A DNA stretch of 64,000 nucleotides, taken from positions 603,756 to 667,755 of the forward strand of contig NMRA01000108.1 of the NCBI GenBank assembly GCA_002633005.1, read 5' to 3'. The position numbers were made by a program, and so were the translations under genes. The DNA is from Phoronis australis (lineage: Eukaryota > Phoronida > Phoronidae). This document shows positions 12,501-27,500 of this stretch, piece by piece (position 1 is the stretch's first letter; each line of letters opens with the position of its first letter). Below the pieces are notes generated by a model. That model did not search any database. It worked only from the letters and a program-made list of their open reading frames with translations, and had not been told where the DNA came from.

Positions 12501-15500
12501 AGTCCCTGGTTTAGCATAAAGCCGTGTCCTCATAAAGTGCGCCAAACACTAGTTTGTCTTGAAGGTTACTAATCTTCATTGATGGTCTAAGTGTTATTTA
12601 CACACAAACATTTTATTTAATGTGTGTATGAAAAAAAGCAATTTTGAGAAGTCCAAATAACAATGTCGGGTCAATTTCAGAATGTAACACTTGACAAAGT
12701 AAATCTACCTCCATAAGTAGCGCAGACAATTTCGTCGTAGCCTGAGGTGATGACCTGACCTCCTTGGATGGAGGTCACACTTTCACTGGACACCTGCAAC
12801 AACAAAAATTACAGTTCGCCATTCTCTTTCTGAATTGTGTTAAGCTTCATCTTACGAAATGCCATTTGAGTTAATATTGAGTCCTACATCGAATAGCCCT
12901 AGATAGCCAACGTCTGAGTAAGACGAAAGCTAAGAAACGAAAAACAACACCTACAAGTGCCTTTCAGACCACAGTATAACCACAGATAATATAGATAGAT
13001 ATGTCCACTTTCCTAATTTCACAACTCCACTTTTTGTGGCCTTTTTGTGCAAAATTAAATCAAATCTTCAACACTCACCAATGATTGAAATGACATGCAC
13101 ATTTTTTTAACCGAACCACTAACGCCTGCGTAATTCGGTCACAATTTTGTCCTTTCTAAGATTAGAAATGATTTCTGGACCATGACTACTCGAGACTAGC
13201 CTCAAGAAGTTGACAACAAAATTTCTCCTAAAGCCAGTTCTTCCTTAACCCACAAATCACTTCTAATTTCAAGATGGGGCAATAGGTGGCAGTAATAAGT
13301 GGCCTAATTCAAAAGTTGGTATCTTTGAACGTGCAGGTGGGCAGCGCATTGGGACTTCAAATATTAAACATTCTGCACAGAAAACAATGACAATGCGCTT
13401 CTGCTACACAAGATCAATCATCAGTGACTTGCCTTTGAAAGAGAGTTGACTAACACTACTTGGCAATATATGAACACTTTGGGAAAGAGACATTTAAAAT
13501 TTAATGGTCCAGTGACCATAATAAAATGTTAAGACAGCATTTAGATGATTGACATTTATGTTACTACAGGATTTGTTGACAGACACGTACAATACAACAG
13601 CAGTACTTGATTGACAAGATTTGCTGTCTCACACTCACACTATGCAGCTACATAGTTGATTGATACTTACACTACTATAAGATTTGACTGACACTTATTG
13701 ACTGACACTTATGTTAATACAGCATCAGTTGACTGACACTTTAGTGCAAAACAGTTGGCACTTACATTACTGTAGCGCAGACTTGGTTCGTCAGCCTCAT
13801 CATAGCTGTAAGCCTCCACAATGCCGTCGTCCCGACCCACAATCAAGTCTTTGATGCCATCAGCTGTGATGTCATAGTTGTCCAGGCTTAGTACACCTAC
13901 AACAACAGAGGGCTCTGTCAACGCTGCAGCAGCTCAGTAAATTCATAAACAAGACAGTATATAATCTTTACTCACTGAGCTCAGTTGAACTCGCTACTAG
14001 ACAAGTAATAGAGAAAGGCATGAGAGACTTGGAAACGCATATCAGTTTCAAAATATTGTTCATCAAATTCTCAGAAGTCTCACAATTTAACTAGTAATGA
14101 TCAGAAGTATTGAAGTGATACAAATAACACAAAACTAAACCCTTACCACAAAGACTTGCTTTACACATAGGAATGTATTATCTTTTATTAAAGCAAAAGC
14201 ATTATAAACAAAGTGTCAAGTGATAAGGCAACATAGCAGATTTTTTTTACAAGGAGAGATGAGCCAAGATATCTAACACACGTATACAATAATCAAACTT
14301 CATTGAGGACCAGATCCGCCACATTTGAATAACTTCCCAGACATTGTTGCATTCTGGAGAGCGAGCTTTTCATGAGTGAAGTGAGTCTTCACTACTTATC
14401 GTCATACCAATTTTCTCACGAGTGCCTCGGGTCTACCGAACAAGTCCCACGGTAGCATTGCATTTAAATCGGGGAAGAGAATGCTTCGCAAAAGTGGCGA
14501 GTATGAACAATCATATGCCTACCTCCATTTCGCTTTTCATTTGGAACCTCCCATCTGTGCATTGGAGAAAGCCTACAAAATGATGACAACAAGAATGAAT
14601 CACCACCACCTGCACACAAAAGCCAATGTGACAATAAAGATAAGAACTTGCACGTTAGTGTTGACTGCACAAAATGTTTCAGCACTCTTATGTTCAATGA
14701 AAAACTTGCAAGGCTGGGCGTCTGCTACTGAATGCGACACTTCTTCAAAGTTAAATTGATTCTTGCAAGCTTTTGACTTGACCTAATCATCAATATATAA
14801 GGGCTTTAAAATTTAATTAGAATTAAATTAAATTGTACACTTTGATACCTCATCTACAAGTCAAGGACAATTACTCATCTCTTACTAAAAACACTCACTG
14901 CTACCCTGAAAGTAGCCATAAACCACTGGCTGAACATAAACTTCTCAACCACTCACAACAAATCATAACAGCAATATCTGTAACACGGACACACATACAC
15001 ACACACACACTAACTGCACCAAGTACTCTACAAACAAATTGGACCTCAAACTTTGAATATTAACACTATTACCTCATAGGTTCGCCTCTTGCAAGACTTA
15101 AATTCAGCATAAAAGCAAGCAATAGGTCACAAAATGCAAAATAAGATGATCACAAAATGCATTTTTCTTCCAAATATCAGAAAAAAGTTTCGAAATGGAC
15201 ATCAAAAGTGACCAATCAAAATATCATTTCTAAGGCAAATTTTAACTACAGAATAACGTTTCCATCTTCAGTTGTTAACTTTAGCAGTTAATTGCCAGTC
15301 TCTTCCACTCATGATGGACTGCCACTATGACGATAAATTCCACTAGCATCCTGCCGTCATGACGGGGATATCCAGGTCATTTTGTGATGGCATATACTGT
15401 GCCAGGCACAAAACTGGCTCATATAGTTGTCTCACAAGTGGAAAAATTGGTAAAAGTTCACCCAGAACTAAAACGATATCATTAGTTAAGTCCACACATC

Positions 15501-18500
15501 GAATTATCCAGGAACAACTTGCCCCAAGAAACTGTGTTCTCACCTGGTGAGCTGAACCAGTCCTATGCGACCGTCAGACGTGCCATACAACACCTCATCA
15601 CCGTTCTCCCCTCCGTCATTACAATAGAGGCACAACACCACGGGTGGTCCTGGCACCTCAACCTCGTAAAGTAGATCCGAGTCCTGGGAACGGAGAGAGT
15701 GAGAGAGTTCTAATAAAATAGGAAACGATCTGAAGGATACATATTAAGTGTCCATTCTTACATCTACCACGTTCACAAGATCACTTCGATACACAGGATA
15801 AGGGTACACTCCCAGTGCTTCACCATAACTGGAAAATACCATGTTCCTCAAAGTGGTTCACTCATCTTGAAATTTAACACTGGAAGATACCGTCTTACGG
15901 TTCTAGATCATGCAGACCTTTTATGTCATGGGTGTACATTAATAGCATTGGTTGTTCGTTTTTAACCCACCACAGCATCAAATCCATCGACATCACAAAT
16001 AATTATATCAGAAAAACAATTTTTGGGACCTGGAAATGTTTTTAACTTAGTTCACACATAGCTTCTAAACAAGATAGCTTCTAACAGACCTCGGAAGCGG
16101 AGTTCTAAAAAAAGCCTAAATTTGAAGCGTAATCAAGTTATGAAATCCAAACTGAAATAGGAGCAACCAAAACAAGACAGGAGCTGAGAATTTCATACAA
16201 TTAAAGCAGCTATAAACTCTCTATTTCTCAAAAACAACATTCATTTAGACAACTCAACGTGGCGAAATTGGACTTGAAATGTTCCATAGTTGTATCAGAT
16301 GTGATTTCTGGTCTTCACTATTGCTCGAGACCAGACTCTACAAGTTGGCTCAATTATCACAGTGGGTCATTTTATGCATCCAGCATCATTTCAAGCACCA
16401 ACTGAAAGCTCTTTGAAGTCCAGAAATCGCATCTCATTTGAATAACGAACAAGTTGATATCAATTTTACAGCGGTAAGTGGTCCAACTCTAAAGTTAGTT
16501 TCTTTGGTTGAATATAGGTTAATAACTGCTTTAAGAGATGAAGCAAGCGAAGGTAACTAGATTGCGTGCCACAACCCAGCATGCAGCCATTTTATTCTAC
16601 GTCTACAAATCTACAAAGCTACGATCTTTTACTTTTAAGTAATTAAGAGAATTCAAAACACTTTTCATTATTGCTTAAACACTCTCATATGATTCACAAA
16701 GTGTAATGCTTTAATAAATAAATCAAATAGATGCTAGCATGTCGTGCAGCTATAGACGACATTTCAAGCGATGCGCTCTTTGTCAAGGGTATGATACAGA
16801 CTGCCAAATAGATGAATATAAATAAAATCATAAAGGTGACCGCATTGTGGTATACAATAGACAGCATGAACAATGCTTTGTAAAGGTTCCTAACAGTTCA
16901 AACAGGAAACAAGACGGCTGAACATGAGAAAGATGGGAAGTCAATTTCAAACTACGTCTATGCTACTGTCAGTAATGATGCAGAACTAATTACATGGCAT
17001 GAATTCAAACTTCCAAAGAAAGGAAAAGCAAAGATAAATAATTTATAATCACTCAGTTGTACCTCAACAGCCTTGTATTTTACAGCAAAGACAAATTAAA
17101 AAAAAATGTTTACTTAAGACTTTACAATCGACCAGATTGCTAACGAGTACAGAAAAGAAGTGGATAATTGACGGTATAAGAACGCGGGAAAACAACCAGG
17201 GGCCAGGGTCAAACCACTTGATTCAAAAATGGACCAACTGTGAGGTCAATTTCAAGTAAACTTCGAAGTTTGTACTCGAATTACGTGATACGATTGATTA
17301 AGTTTCGAGTCGGAGTACGAGTTGAGTCTGAGTTCAGGGATTAGCTCCTGGTCCCAGGTCTTACGTGTTATTGAAAAAAGAAAACAGAGAAAACAAAAGT
17401 TCTCAGTATTAGATGACTGAATGATAGGTTGGAGAACGTTACATGTGGTAAAGAAAACTAGAGCAAATATCTTCACTGTAAATTGCATGTTTAGATTGGT
17501 AGTAGAGCATAACAGAAAGCACTTAGTGAAATGCCATCCAATTTTGAATATCTTCACTGACACTTAAACTGTGGGAAAAGTCTTATCTTTTGACAAAAAT
17601 ATAATTAAATTTGTTTTTAACTGTTATAAGAATATAAGACAAAAATCCAAAAGATGTTGAACTTGAGAGTTAAGATACAATTTGTATGTGAAGTCCTCGT
17701 TCAACACCTTGGTGTGGCCTGCTAGAATGCACTGGCGGACACCTGTCAAAAAGACACGACAGAAACATTTATACCCGGTCTCACGTATTTTGACTTTTTC
17801 ATCTTTTATTTTAACACCTTGTACACTTTCAAACAATATGTAAATGCAAATCCCAGCCAACATATACCTGTAAGACTCGCAGGACACGGTCCTGACATGC
17901 CAGAATTGGTGTGACCTCGGGGACTCGTTGCACGGGCAAACATATCAGGTCGTTGATTTTGTCACCTGACAGGAAATAGTGTAGGTCCTTGCAGTCACGA
18001 TAGTGGTTGAAGATGTAGTTACCAGCTACCATTAGGTCTGCTCCCTCCACTTGCCTGGGTAAAAATAGCAGTCAATAGTAACAACCCGAATTGAACTCTC
18101 CTCTTTAGCGGAGGTAGAAAACTCATTGTATGACACTGTAAAATGTTTGTAAAATGTTGTACATCAATAGATTCTCAACTCTGACATTTTTCTTGCGAAA
18201 TTTCCTAGCAAACTCAGCTTCCGGTTAGTGTAATGCGACGGGAAATTCTTGCATCTATTTTACTGTCCAGTGTAGCAGACAACGTACTTGCTGGAAGTAA
18301 ACCGTGCTATGTCTGTCAGGTGATGTTAGTGAACAGTGACATCACGGCTTATGCGTAAGATCAAAGATTTCCTCCATTGAAAATGTACAGAGTTGGAAGT
18401 CCACATACTAGTCTATGGTCAAATGCAATTCTTTTGTGCGTCGAGTCTCAGTTTTAACTAAACGATAAAACCGTCAGTACCTTGAAAATTTCAAGTCCAG

Positions 18501-21500
18501 TTTCCCGACCTAAATTACCAGACAACAGTAATTTTCAAAAATGTTGTCAAAATCTGTTCTCATTGAAAATCAAATTTCTAAGTTGAAATTTCTGGTCAAT
18601 TTTCAGATGACTTTAGCAATCTTCCTCCGCCTCCCTTCCGAGATTTTTGTAAAACTTTGATGAACCCGAACAAAACCCGTCAACTTCTTTCGAAAATTAA
18701 CATCACGAATGTACATTCACAGAACAGGCCTAATTAGAATGAAGTGTAGCTTCAACAGGTTACAGTTACTTCCCCTGTATATTCCCTCCACTCACATGGA
18801 TCGTATGCTCTCCGTCATGTTGGTGTCGAAGCCCAAGAACTGCTTCCCCTTCTTGTTAAACCCCTTCACCTCGGGTCCGCATGCCACAAACATCTTCTCC
18901 TTAACACTACCAGCGGGACCACCAAGATCAAGCCGGCTTATCTTTGTTCCAGGAAGGGTTTTGAAGGAATGCTGAAACAATTAACGTTCAACATACAAGA
19001 TTATGACTCCAGTTCACATGAGGTTTAAGTCATACAATACTCCAATAACTGAAGAGATGCATAAATAACAGCTAACTAGAGGTGAAAACTGGTACATATT
19101 TTGTCGTTGGTGAGAGAATGAGATAAATGCAATCACTCAAAGCTTATCTCCTTTGGCAGCCATAAGTTTCATCCCCTTGTAGTAAATGAATTTGCGTAGC
19201 CAACCTTTCAACATTAGTACCACACTTTTGCTTCCCTGAGACAAGTTTGAAAACATTTCCTTAAACATTTTTTGACACTTAATTAATTGGAGTTAAATTG
19301 TAACAATTCTTCTGCTCCATGTTTTCATCTTTTGTATTATGTTTTCGTATTTAACCTCGACAACTCAACAACAGGTGATTGTTGAGTTACCACACCCTTT
19401 CTCCAGTTAGGCCACTATGGGACCTTATCATCTCTAATGCAGAAGCAATTTCCCTAACGACAACACACCAACACTTCCTCTGTAATAAAATGTCTACTCG
19501 CATTTTGATGTGAGACGAAACTAGAGTGATTTGAGACTTAAATGAGAGATAAATGCAAGGTTGACCAACCACTGAACACTGTTGCCAGCTGAACAAGTAG
19601 ATCAACACTGGACAGCATATACGACCTGCAAACGCAAACCCTGTACCACGAAACCCGACAGCTCGTTCAAACGCCATTCATAACGATGGCATTGCTCCTG
19701 TTTTGATACCACACTATCTTGTTCAATTACAAAGGCTTGAGGAATCGGATATTAGACCTGGGATATTGCCCAAAATGCACTGGGTGGGATAAGTAGACTA
19801 ATACTTAACTTTATTCTGGATTATACAGACAAAACAAGTTGATACTTTCTTCTCGAAAATTGGCAAAATTTCAGAGAAAAAATTTCAAATGATTTAGTTT
19901 TATTTATTGCCTAGTTTCCTTCGAGGTTGCAGCCATAATTTCAACGAACCCGGACAACTTTTGACTAACTTTTTGTGAAAACAGAAACCCAAATGGTTTA
20001 CGATACAATACAGCAGACACGCAATTTAATTAGCTTAAAACCTCAAACCATGAAGTACGAGATTATACTGTAATTACTAAGAAGCTCTTGGAAATTGCCA
20101 GACTGGCATAGTTCCATCTCATCTTGCATAGTACCGTACTTTGATTTTGAAGAAACCAAAAGCATAGACAGAACACACGTGGCGAAAACAATTTTAAAGC
20201 TGCAGCACTTTAGTCTACGGTGACAGAAGGTCCGTGTAAAATAGAATGTGACTTTGTAAAATTGTTATTATGTTACTTTGCAAAACTGCCATAAACCCAT
20301 CTTCCGTCACAAAAGCATTTTTATCTAGACAATTTACTGTTACGAAACTGGGCTCAAATTGTTTCTTAAGTTAGTCAAATGATTTCAGGGCTTAGAAAAA
20401 TTGCAAGTTCGTTAGTGCTCGAGACCAGGAATTACAAGCTGGCTTGTGGCAGCTTGTCATTTTATTTGAGCAATAATCAGATGTCACACCAAAAACCGCT
20501 TCTCATCAGAGTAAGGAACAAGTTGGCACCAATCTTGTAGTGGAAAGTGGTCCAAATCAAAATTTTATTTCTTCAACAAAATGCAAGTTTACTGCCACTT
20601 TATGTGGAAATTCTTTCGTAAAATTTGTTGTGGCACAAAACCCCAGTTAGTTTCATACATTTAAAATACACCAATAAGTCCCTTAACTGTCATGCTGATG
20701 TTTATACATGATTTAATGATTAATTTTATTGTCTGTAGGTCTATTTCTTGATATTTTTAAAAATTTTGTTTCTGTCATTTCTTTATAGTTTCATGTAACA
20801 GACAAGACATCAAATTTGTCTTGACACACAGGTAGTAAATCAACAGGTGAAAAGTTTTGTAAGATTTTCGCCAAATAACTGTGAATAATTATTAATGGTA
20901 TCATTGCTACTTTTCATTATTAGCTTCACTAATTAAATGCTGTTCACACTTTGTGTGTCAGGTACGTTTGTGTGAATAAAGATTTCCAGTTGTAACAAAA
21001 CATTTCCTACTCACCCTCTTTCGTGCTCAATAGCTAGTGTAATTTGAAAGATTTCTGCCGTACAAGTTTTGTGGTAAATTTGTAGAAACTCATGAAATTA
21101 TTTAGATCATAAGCTCAACATCTCATTATAGAATTAGTTGATGACCCTGACAATAAAGAAAAAGGTAATTATATTAAGTTTTCAGCCTAGGATGGTAAAT
21201 AAAGCAACTGAAATCTTCAAGTCATACTGAGTGTGCTTTAAGAGGCCAAAAACTCAGTAATTAAAGTACGTTTTAAAGCAGCTACAAACCTTTTTTGGCA
21301 CAAAAATAACTTTTCATTTCGAACAATTACCATTACGAAAATCACCTCAAATCGTTTGTTACATTTCAAAGTCAAAAATTGGTTTGATTTCTGTAAAGAA
21401 TCAGCAGTTCGTTATTGCACGAGACACGACTCTACAAGTTAAACAGTCATGACATGTTGTTTTATTGCATGAGACAAGACTCTAGAAGTTAAACAGTCAT

Positions 21501-24500
21501 GACGTGTTGTTTTATTGCATGAGACAAGACTCTACAAGTTAAACAGTCATGACGTGTTGTTTTATTGCATGAGACAAGACTCTACAAGTTAAACAGTCAT
21601 GACGTGTTGTTTTATTTTGCCGGGCATGGTCTCGAACTATAACAAACTGAAAGTTGTTTGTAAAACCAAAAATCACATCTTATCTGAGAGAGAAACGTGT
21701 TGAGACCAATTTCATAGTGATAAGTGGCCTAAATAAGAAAATCAGCTTTTACATCAGAATGTGGGTTTGTTGCCACTTATAAATGCCAAAAGCATCGCTT
21801 CTGACACGGACATGGCATGATCACGCAAAACGGAAGAACATTTGAATCGTTTCTGCTGACAAATGTAAAATCAAAAAATGACTATAGTCATTGAATTATA
21901 CGCAATAAATTGTAGATAGAACTCATACTAGTTGTGCTTATGAGTTGGGCACAATCAATATGACTTACGAAAAGATGCTATAGCCAAACAAGTCAGAAAC
22001 AAACAGATCAGATAGACACTAAATAAACTTATTTTTAATGTATAAACTCGGGTGATTTCATTGACAGTGCTGCGGATGTTTTTCAAATGCATCGTGGGAC
22101 GGTGACATCACGTGCATTTAAAACACGGAAACAACACTGTGGCTTGAGCGCAACAGGATTGAAAGCATGACTGTGTCCTCTGCAACATGCTTTTTGGTGC
22201 GAGTACGACTAAGAAAGTCGTCGTACAAAAATACAAGAGCAAAAGGGAGCCTCAAAATGCAATGAATATTTAGCAAACCTTTTTTGCGGAAGATTCTCCA
22301 GACAAGTGTCGCCAGGTCACACTGCAGTTAAATCTTATCACCTATAAGTCAACTCAGTCAGATTGCATGTCACCAAGTTACCTGCGATGTCACCGCGTGT
22401 TTACGAGATGACAATACTCCCACAGTGCATTTGAAAAATGATATCAGTGTTGTGGATGAAACCCTCAAATCCATACACAATTNGAGACAAGACTCTACAA
22501 GTTAAACAGTCATGACGTGTTGTTTTATTGCATGAGTCAAGACTCTACAAGTTAAACAGTCATGACGTGTTGTTTTATTGCACGAGACAAGACTCTACAA
22601 GTTAAACAGTTATGATGTGTTGTTTTATTTTGCCGGGCATGGTCTCGAACTATAACAAACTGACAGTTGTTTGTAAAACCAAAAATCACATCTTATCTGA
22701 GAGAGAAACGTGTTGAGACCAATTTCATAGTGATAAGTGGCCTAAATAAAAAAATCAGCGTCTATATGTGGGTTTGTTGCCACTTACAAATGCCAAAAAC
22801 ATCGCTTCTGACACGGACATGGCATGATCACGCAAAATGGAAAAACATTTTAATCGTTTCTGCTGACAAATGTAAAATCAAAAAATGACTATTGTCATTG
22901 AATTATACGCAGTAAATGTTAAGATTGAACTCATACTAGTTGTGCTTATGAGTTGGGCACAATCAATATGACTTACGAAAAGATGCTATAGCCAAACAAG
23001 TCAGAAACAAACAGATCACATAGACACTAAATAAACTTATTTTTAATGTATAAACTTGGGTGATTTCATTGACAGTGCTGTGGATGTTTTTCAAATGCAT
23101 CGTGGGACGGTGACATCACTTGCATTTAAAACACGGAAACAACACTGTCACTTGAGCGCAACAGGATTGAAAGTATGACTGTGTCCTCTGCAACATGCTT
23201 TTTGGTGCGAGTACGACTAAGAAAGTCGTCGTACAAAAATACAAGAGCAAAAGGGAGCCTCAAAATGCAATGAATATTTAGCAAATCTTTTTTGCGGAAG
23301 ATTCTCCAGACAAGTGTCGCCAGGTCACACTGCAGTTAAATCTTATCACCTATAAGTCAACTCAGTCAGATTGCATGTCACCAAGTTACCTGCGATGTCA
23401 CCGCGTGTTTACGAGATGACAATACTCCCACAGTGCATTTGAAAAATGATATCAGTGTTGTGGATGAAACCCTCAAATTCATACACAATTTTTATGCCAG
23501 TTTATATTTTAAGTTTCATTACCACACTAGTACCAATCTAACACGGGATTTGCTCAATTGTAAAAGAATATCATCAATTATTAAATCTGCAAAAATCAAC
23601 CAGGGGTTTCCAAAACGTAAGAATATAAAACAGAAGCAGAAACTCAATCAAAGAATTTATAGGTAAACATATTATTTTGCAACGGATAGGATAAATATTT
23701 TATGGTTTATACTCCAGCACTCAAAATATGAAATAGATAAAGGAGGAAATAGTGAAGAAGAGGGGTTGTCAGCTGTTGACCTACCTGCATCTTGAAGACG
23801 GCAAAATGGGTGGAATGGAATAGAAATACAACACACCTAGTTAACTCCGATAGTTTTGATGGGGAAAGGCAAGGCAAAGGTTATGTAGTTTAAACATTAC
23901 GACAGAAGTGAAATTATATCTTCGATGCCGAATTTCACAACATAAAACCAAGAAAAACTTATTCATATACCGGTAGCTGTTCAAATGTTTGAAGCATAAT
24001 TACTGTAGTATTTGGAAAAAGCACCATGTCAATTATGCGTATCTGAAACTGTTATTCTTTACTGTTCAAAAGGTCAAATGTACTTAAAGCCTTCCTCAAA
24101 CCGATTCCCAATGTATTGCACTGCCCAGACAGTCCTATCACATCTAAACGCAACACACCGCAACGAGATTTAAACAAGAAAATGCAGGCACATTAAATGA
24201 TGTGTGAAGTGGCTGTCACCATGACAACAGCCAACCACAGCATGGACATTCGCCAGTACCTGCTATAGAAGTATGTATCTGCAGTGAGTACCCGAGTACA
24301 TTGAATAGAACACCATTGGAGTGGGTGTTGTTCATAACTGTCTGAATTATCCAAGGATTGTTGTGGTGACCAAAATTACATTTGCCTTCAATGTAGTCAG
24401 AGCGATGCTTTAAACATGTTGTAGGAACTAAATTGGATGTGCTAATATTCAGAGTGTGCTTTAAAGATGTATTTTTATGCTCCTAACTATACTAATGTAT

Positions 24501-27500
24501 AGCAGGAACTAAAATGCAATGCTACTTGAACATCACCTAAACAAAGTGCAGTTGTATTCAATGACAACTTGTAAATATGAAAACAAAAAATTCTGCAAAT
24601 AGGTGATCTTTGCACTAATGACGTACCTCACAGGCTCATATACCCCGCATCATGCACTGTTATTCCCCAGCACCATGTCACGATACTTACTGGACGTGTT
24701 TCAGTGATTTACAGCGGATCATTTCGACACAAAACTCGTTCTTAAAAACATTTGGCAATTTTCAACGTACTTCATATTCACATCGTTGCTGTATGTTGTG
24801 TTTCTAACTAATTGAACCAAGCAATAACACAGATAAGGTATTAGCGTGCAAGTTCCACTTTAAATCAAAACAGCTCCTGACCAGTAAAGACTAAAGTTGA
24901 GCAAGTGAGATTTCAGAACAAGACTTGGAAAACATGACTTACCCTTAACAACATCTACCCTTACCAGAGTGCTACAGAGTGAGATTTTATATTCAAATTG
25001 TCACCATGACAACACGATCCTACCGCAGGTTTATTTTGGAATTCTGATCCTACTACAGAATTACCGGGTATCTTGTAAAAATAGAAACTCCTCGCAACAA
25101 TTGTACCCAGAGCAGGTTTTTCACAAAAATGTAGCTCTCCGTAGCTAAGGGCAGCCAATTTCACAATGCCTCTCACTACGCTTACATTGATTTGTAATTA
25201 CCACAAAAACTTCTTTGCATGGAGCAGTGATAGCAAATGCAGAAAGTAAGACATTGGAGATGATTACAGACATCCTTAAAATGTTGTTTATTTTCCTTCG
25301 CCATACACTCACCAGGGGCAGGTCCAGGATTTTCATTTAGAGAACGACAGGAAAAATTGTTATGAAAACTTGAGACTATTACCTGTGGTTCACCCTTTTT
25401 CATGTTGAACACCTGAAGAACACCATCTTGGTCACCCACCGAAACCTAAAACAAATGAACACAAATAAGTCATACATATTCGGGCACATTATAACGGAAA
25501 TCTGGAATGCTGAAATAATGATCTCAATACAGTTCTGAATAGTCTCATATTAAACAGCGAATGGAACAATACATCAGATAGTGAAGCACTAGCTTCCCTA
25601 GTGTTTGGATAGGAAACCAGCCTATTCCCAAACCAGACGGCTGAACAGAAACATCAAGTTCTTTAGTTTCAACCTCAGCAAAAAGAGCCAGCTTCTCAAA
25701 GTCAAGAAATTACCTTCAATGTTGATATTACTGTAATTATGTAAATCTTAAATTGGTGAAATATAGATCACAAACATATTTAAGTCTGGTCTGCATGCCA
25801 CCTATTGGCCACACCACATGATCTAATTAACATAACTCCAAAAAGATTTAAGATTTGGATATATAATTACACTCAGATTTCATGGGCGGGATGCCCACTG
25901 CTAAGTCTGATTGGATTTCTGTATTTGAGTGGTGGTCCCGATGGTTCAGTGAATAGAGCGTCTGCATGGATAGCAGAAGGTCAAAAATGCATGACCAAAA
26001 ACAAAAAGAAGTACTTAACATGGAAGACAGCATTCCCTACCTGCTGGATCGGATTTTTCTTCCCTGTCTTCGGAAGAAGTCTCATGGTCTTTTGTGAAGT
26101 AACACCGACCTAGAGAAAGAACATTGTAAAGTCTCCAAGACGTATTTAAAATGAAAGTTTGCAACTTGCAATTAAAAAAGAAAACTGCTTATGAAACGCT
26201 GAAGTTTGCAACTTAAATTTTGAATAAAATATTGTTTATGAATAAGTACACTTAAGTTTGAGTCTTAAAACTAAAATGAAAGATTACTTATTCGAATAAA
26301 TACAATATACTTAATCATCTTGGATAAATTTGAAATGAAAATAATAAATAAGACATTTACTCTCAACTCTTTCCATTTTAAAAAGGAAATTTCCACAAAT
26401 TCCTTTCTGCGTGTGAAAAGTTTCAGATTTTTATATGCCCGAATTTCCATCATTCTTGCTTTGAAAGTATTTTTCATTGCGTTCCAGTCTTATGTTATGA
26501 TTTTGCTTGAAAATGCATAGCTTTCATGTTCCAAGCAATATGCGAATAAGACCGTTGTCTTTTTACAAAAATTTCTTGTGTTTTGAGAGTTAATTTGGCG
26601 TAAAACTCAAAATAAGCCAATAATAAAAAAATTCTAACAGCGTTTTTGAGACATAGCGTACAATTTTCATTTACAAAAATTTTGGTAAATTTGGTTGCTA
26701 TCACTGTACCTTTCTTGCACATGAAAATTTGACTTAAAAAACGTGACCACGTGATAATAATAAAGACACAGTAATAAGAAGCATATCTTAGAATCCTCGA
26801 TCTTTCTCCTGGCAGAAAGTAATTATACACTCTTAATGGTTGAGGTTATTTATCAAGGTTCTAGATAACCCTAACTAACTTTTGAAAAAACAAGAAAAGA
26901 ACCTTCTTGACAGAATGCGCAAAAATGCAATCCTCAAGATTTCTGCGCAAGAAAATTTTGCACTGAAACGTGAACACTGGAGGATGTGCAGAAATTTCAG
27001 CACAGAAAATTCTGCACTCGAGGATATGCGCGAATTGTTATGCAGAAATTTTGGCAATTGTTTACAACATGACAACATTGACTTTGGTACCGGTCAATTC
27101 CTTGCAATGTTATCTTTCCAAAAATACATGAAAATGTCACCTAACCTGTTCCCTTAGTATTTTATCATCAAATTTATGCTTGCACTCTATGCCAGTTGTG
27201 ACATCGCCGTGTTGCATGGAAAGAGTCATCTGGCAGCCAAAAACTGAACTAATCTACCGATACCCATATTCTGCAGAGCATTACTCTTCATTTATAAGTT
27301 CAAACTGACCAAGACCCATCAATCCCCTGCACAAACTATGGTCCCAAGAGTTCGAATTCCTATTATGACCCTGGTACTCCCTAACAAGAATCTGTAAAAG
27401 GGGGTTGTTTTTAGGATCCAAATTTCTGAATAGGTATTCACGTCAGAAAATTTCATGGAAAAGTGGTCAAATGATCACAATTCTAAACATTTTTGAAAAT

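Larger units (their letters stand above)
23491..25382. other. BBS7 intron 3, upstream part
   Basis: AT-rich, no exon recognised. Contains two identical 14-bp X-box-like sequences (24215-24228 and 25000-25013), listed separately. Confidence 0.5.

Noticed and set aside
25934-25996. Functional tRNA gene
   Set aside because: tRNA-like 5' half only; no B box and no acceptor-stem pairing, so treated as a SINE fragment.
26882-27157. 91-codon plus-strand ORF and its antisense partner
   Set aside because: Both read through repeated AAATTTCTGCAG modules, and similar words recur at 27.7 and 27.95 kb.
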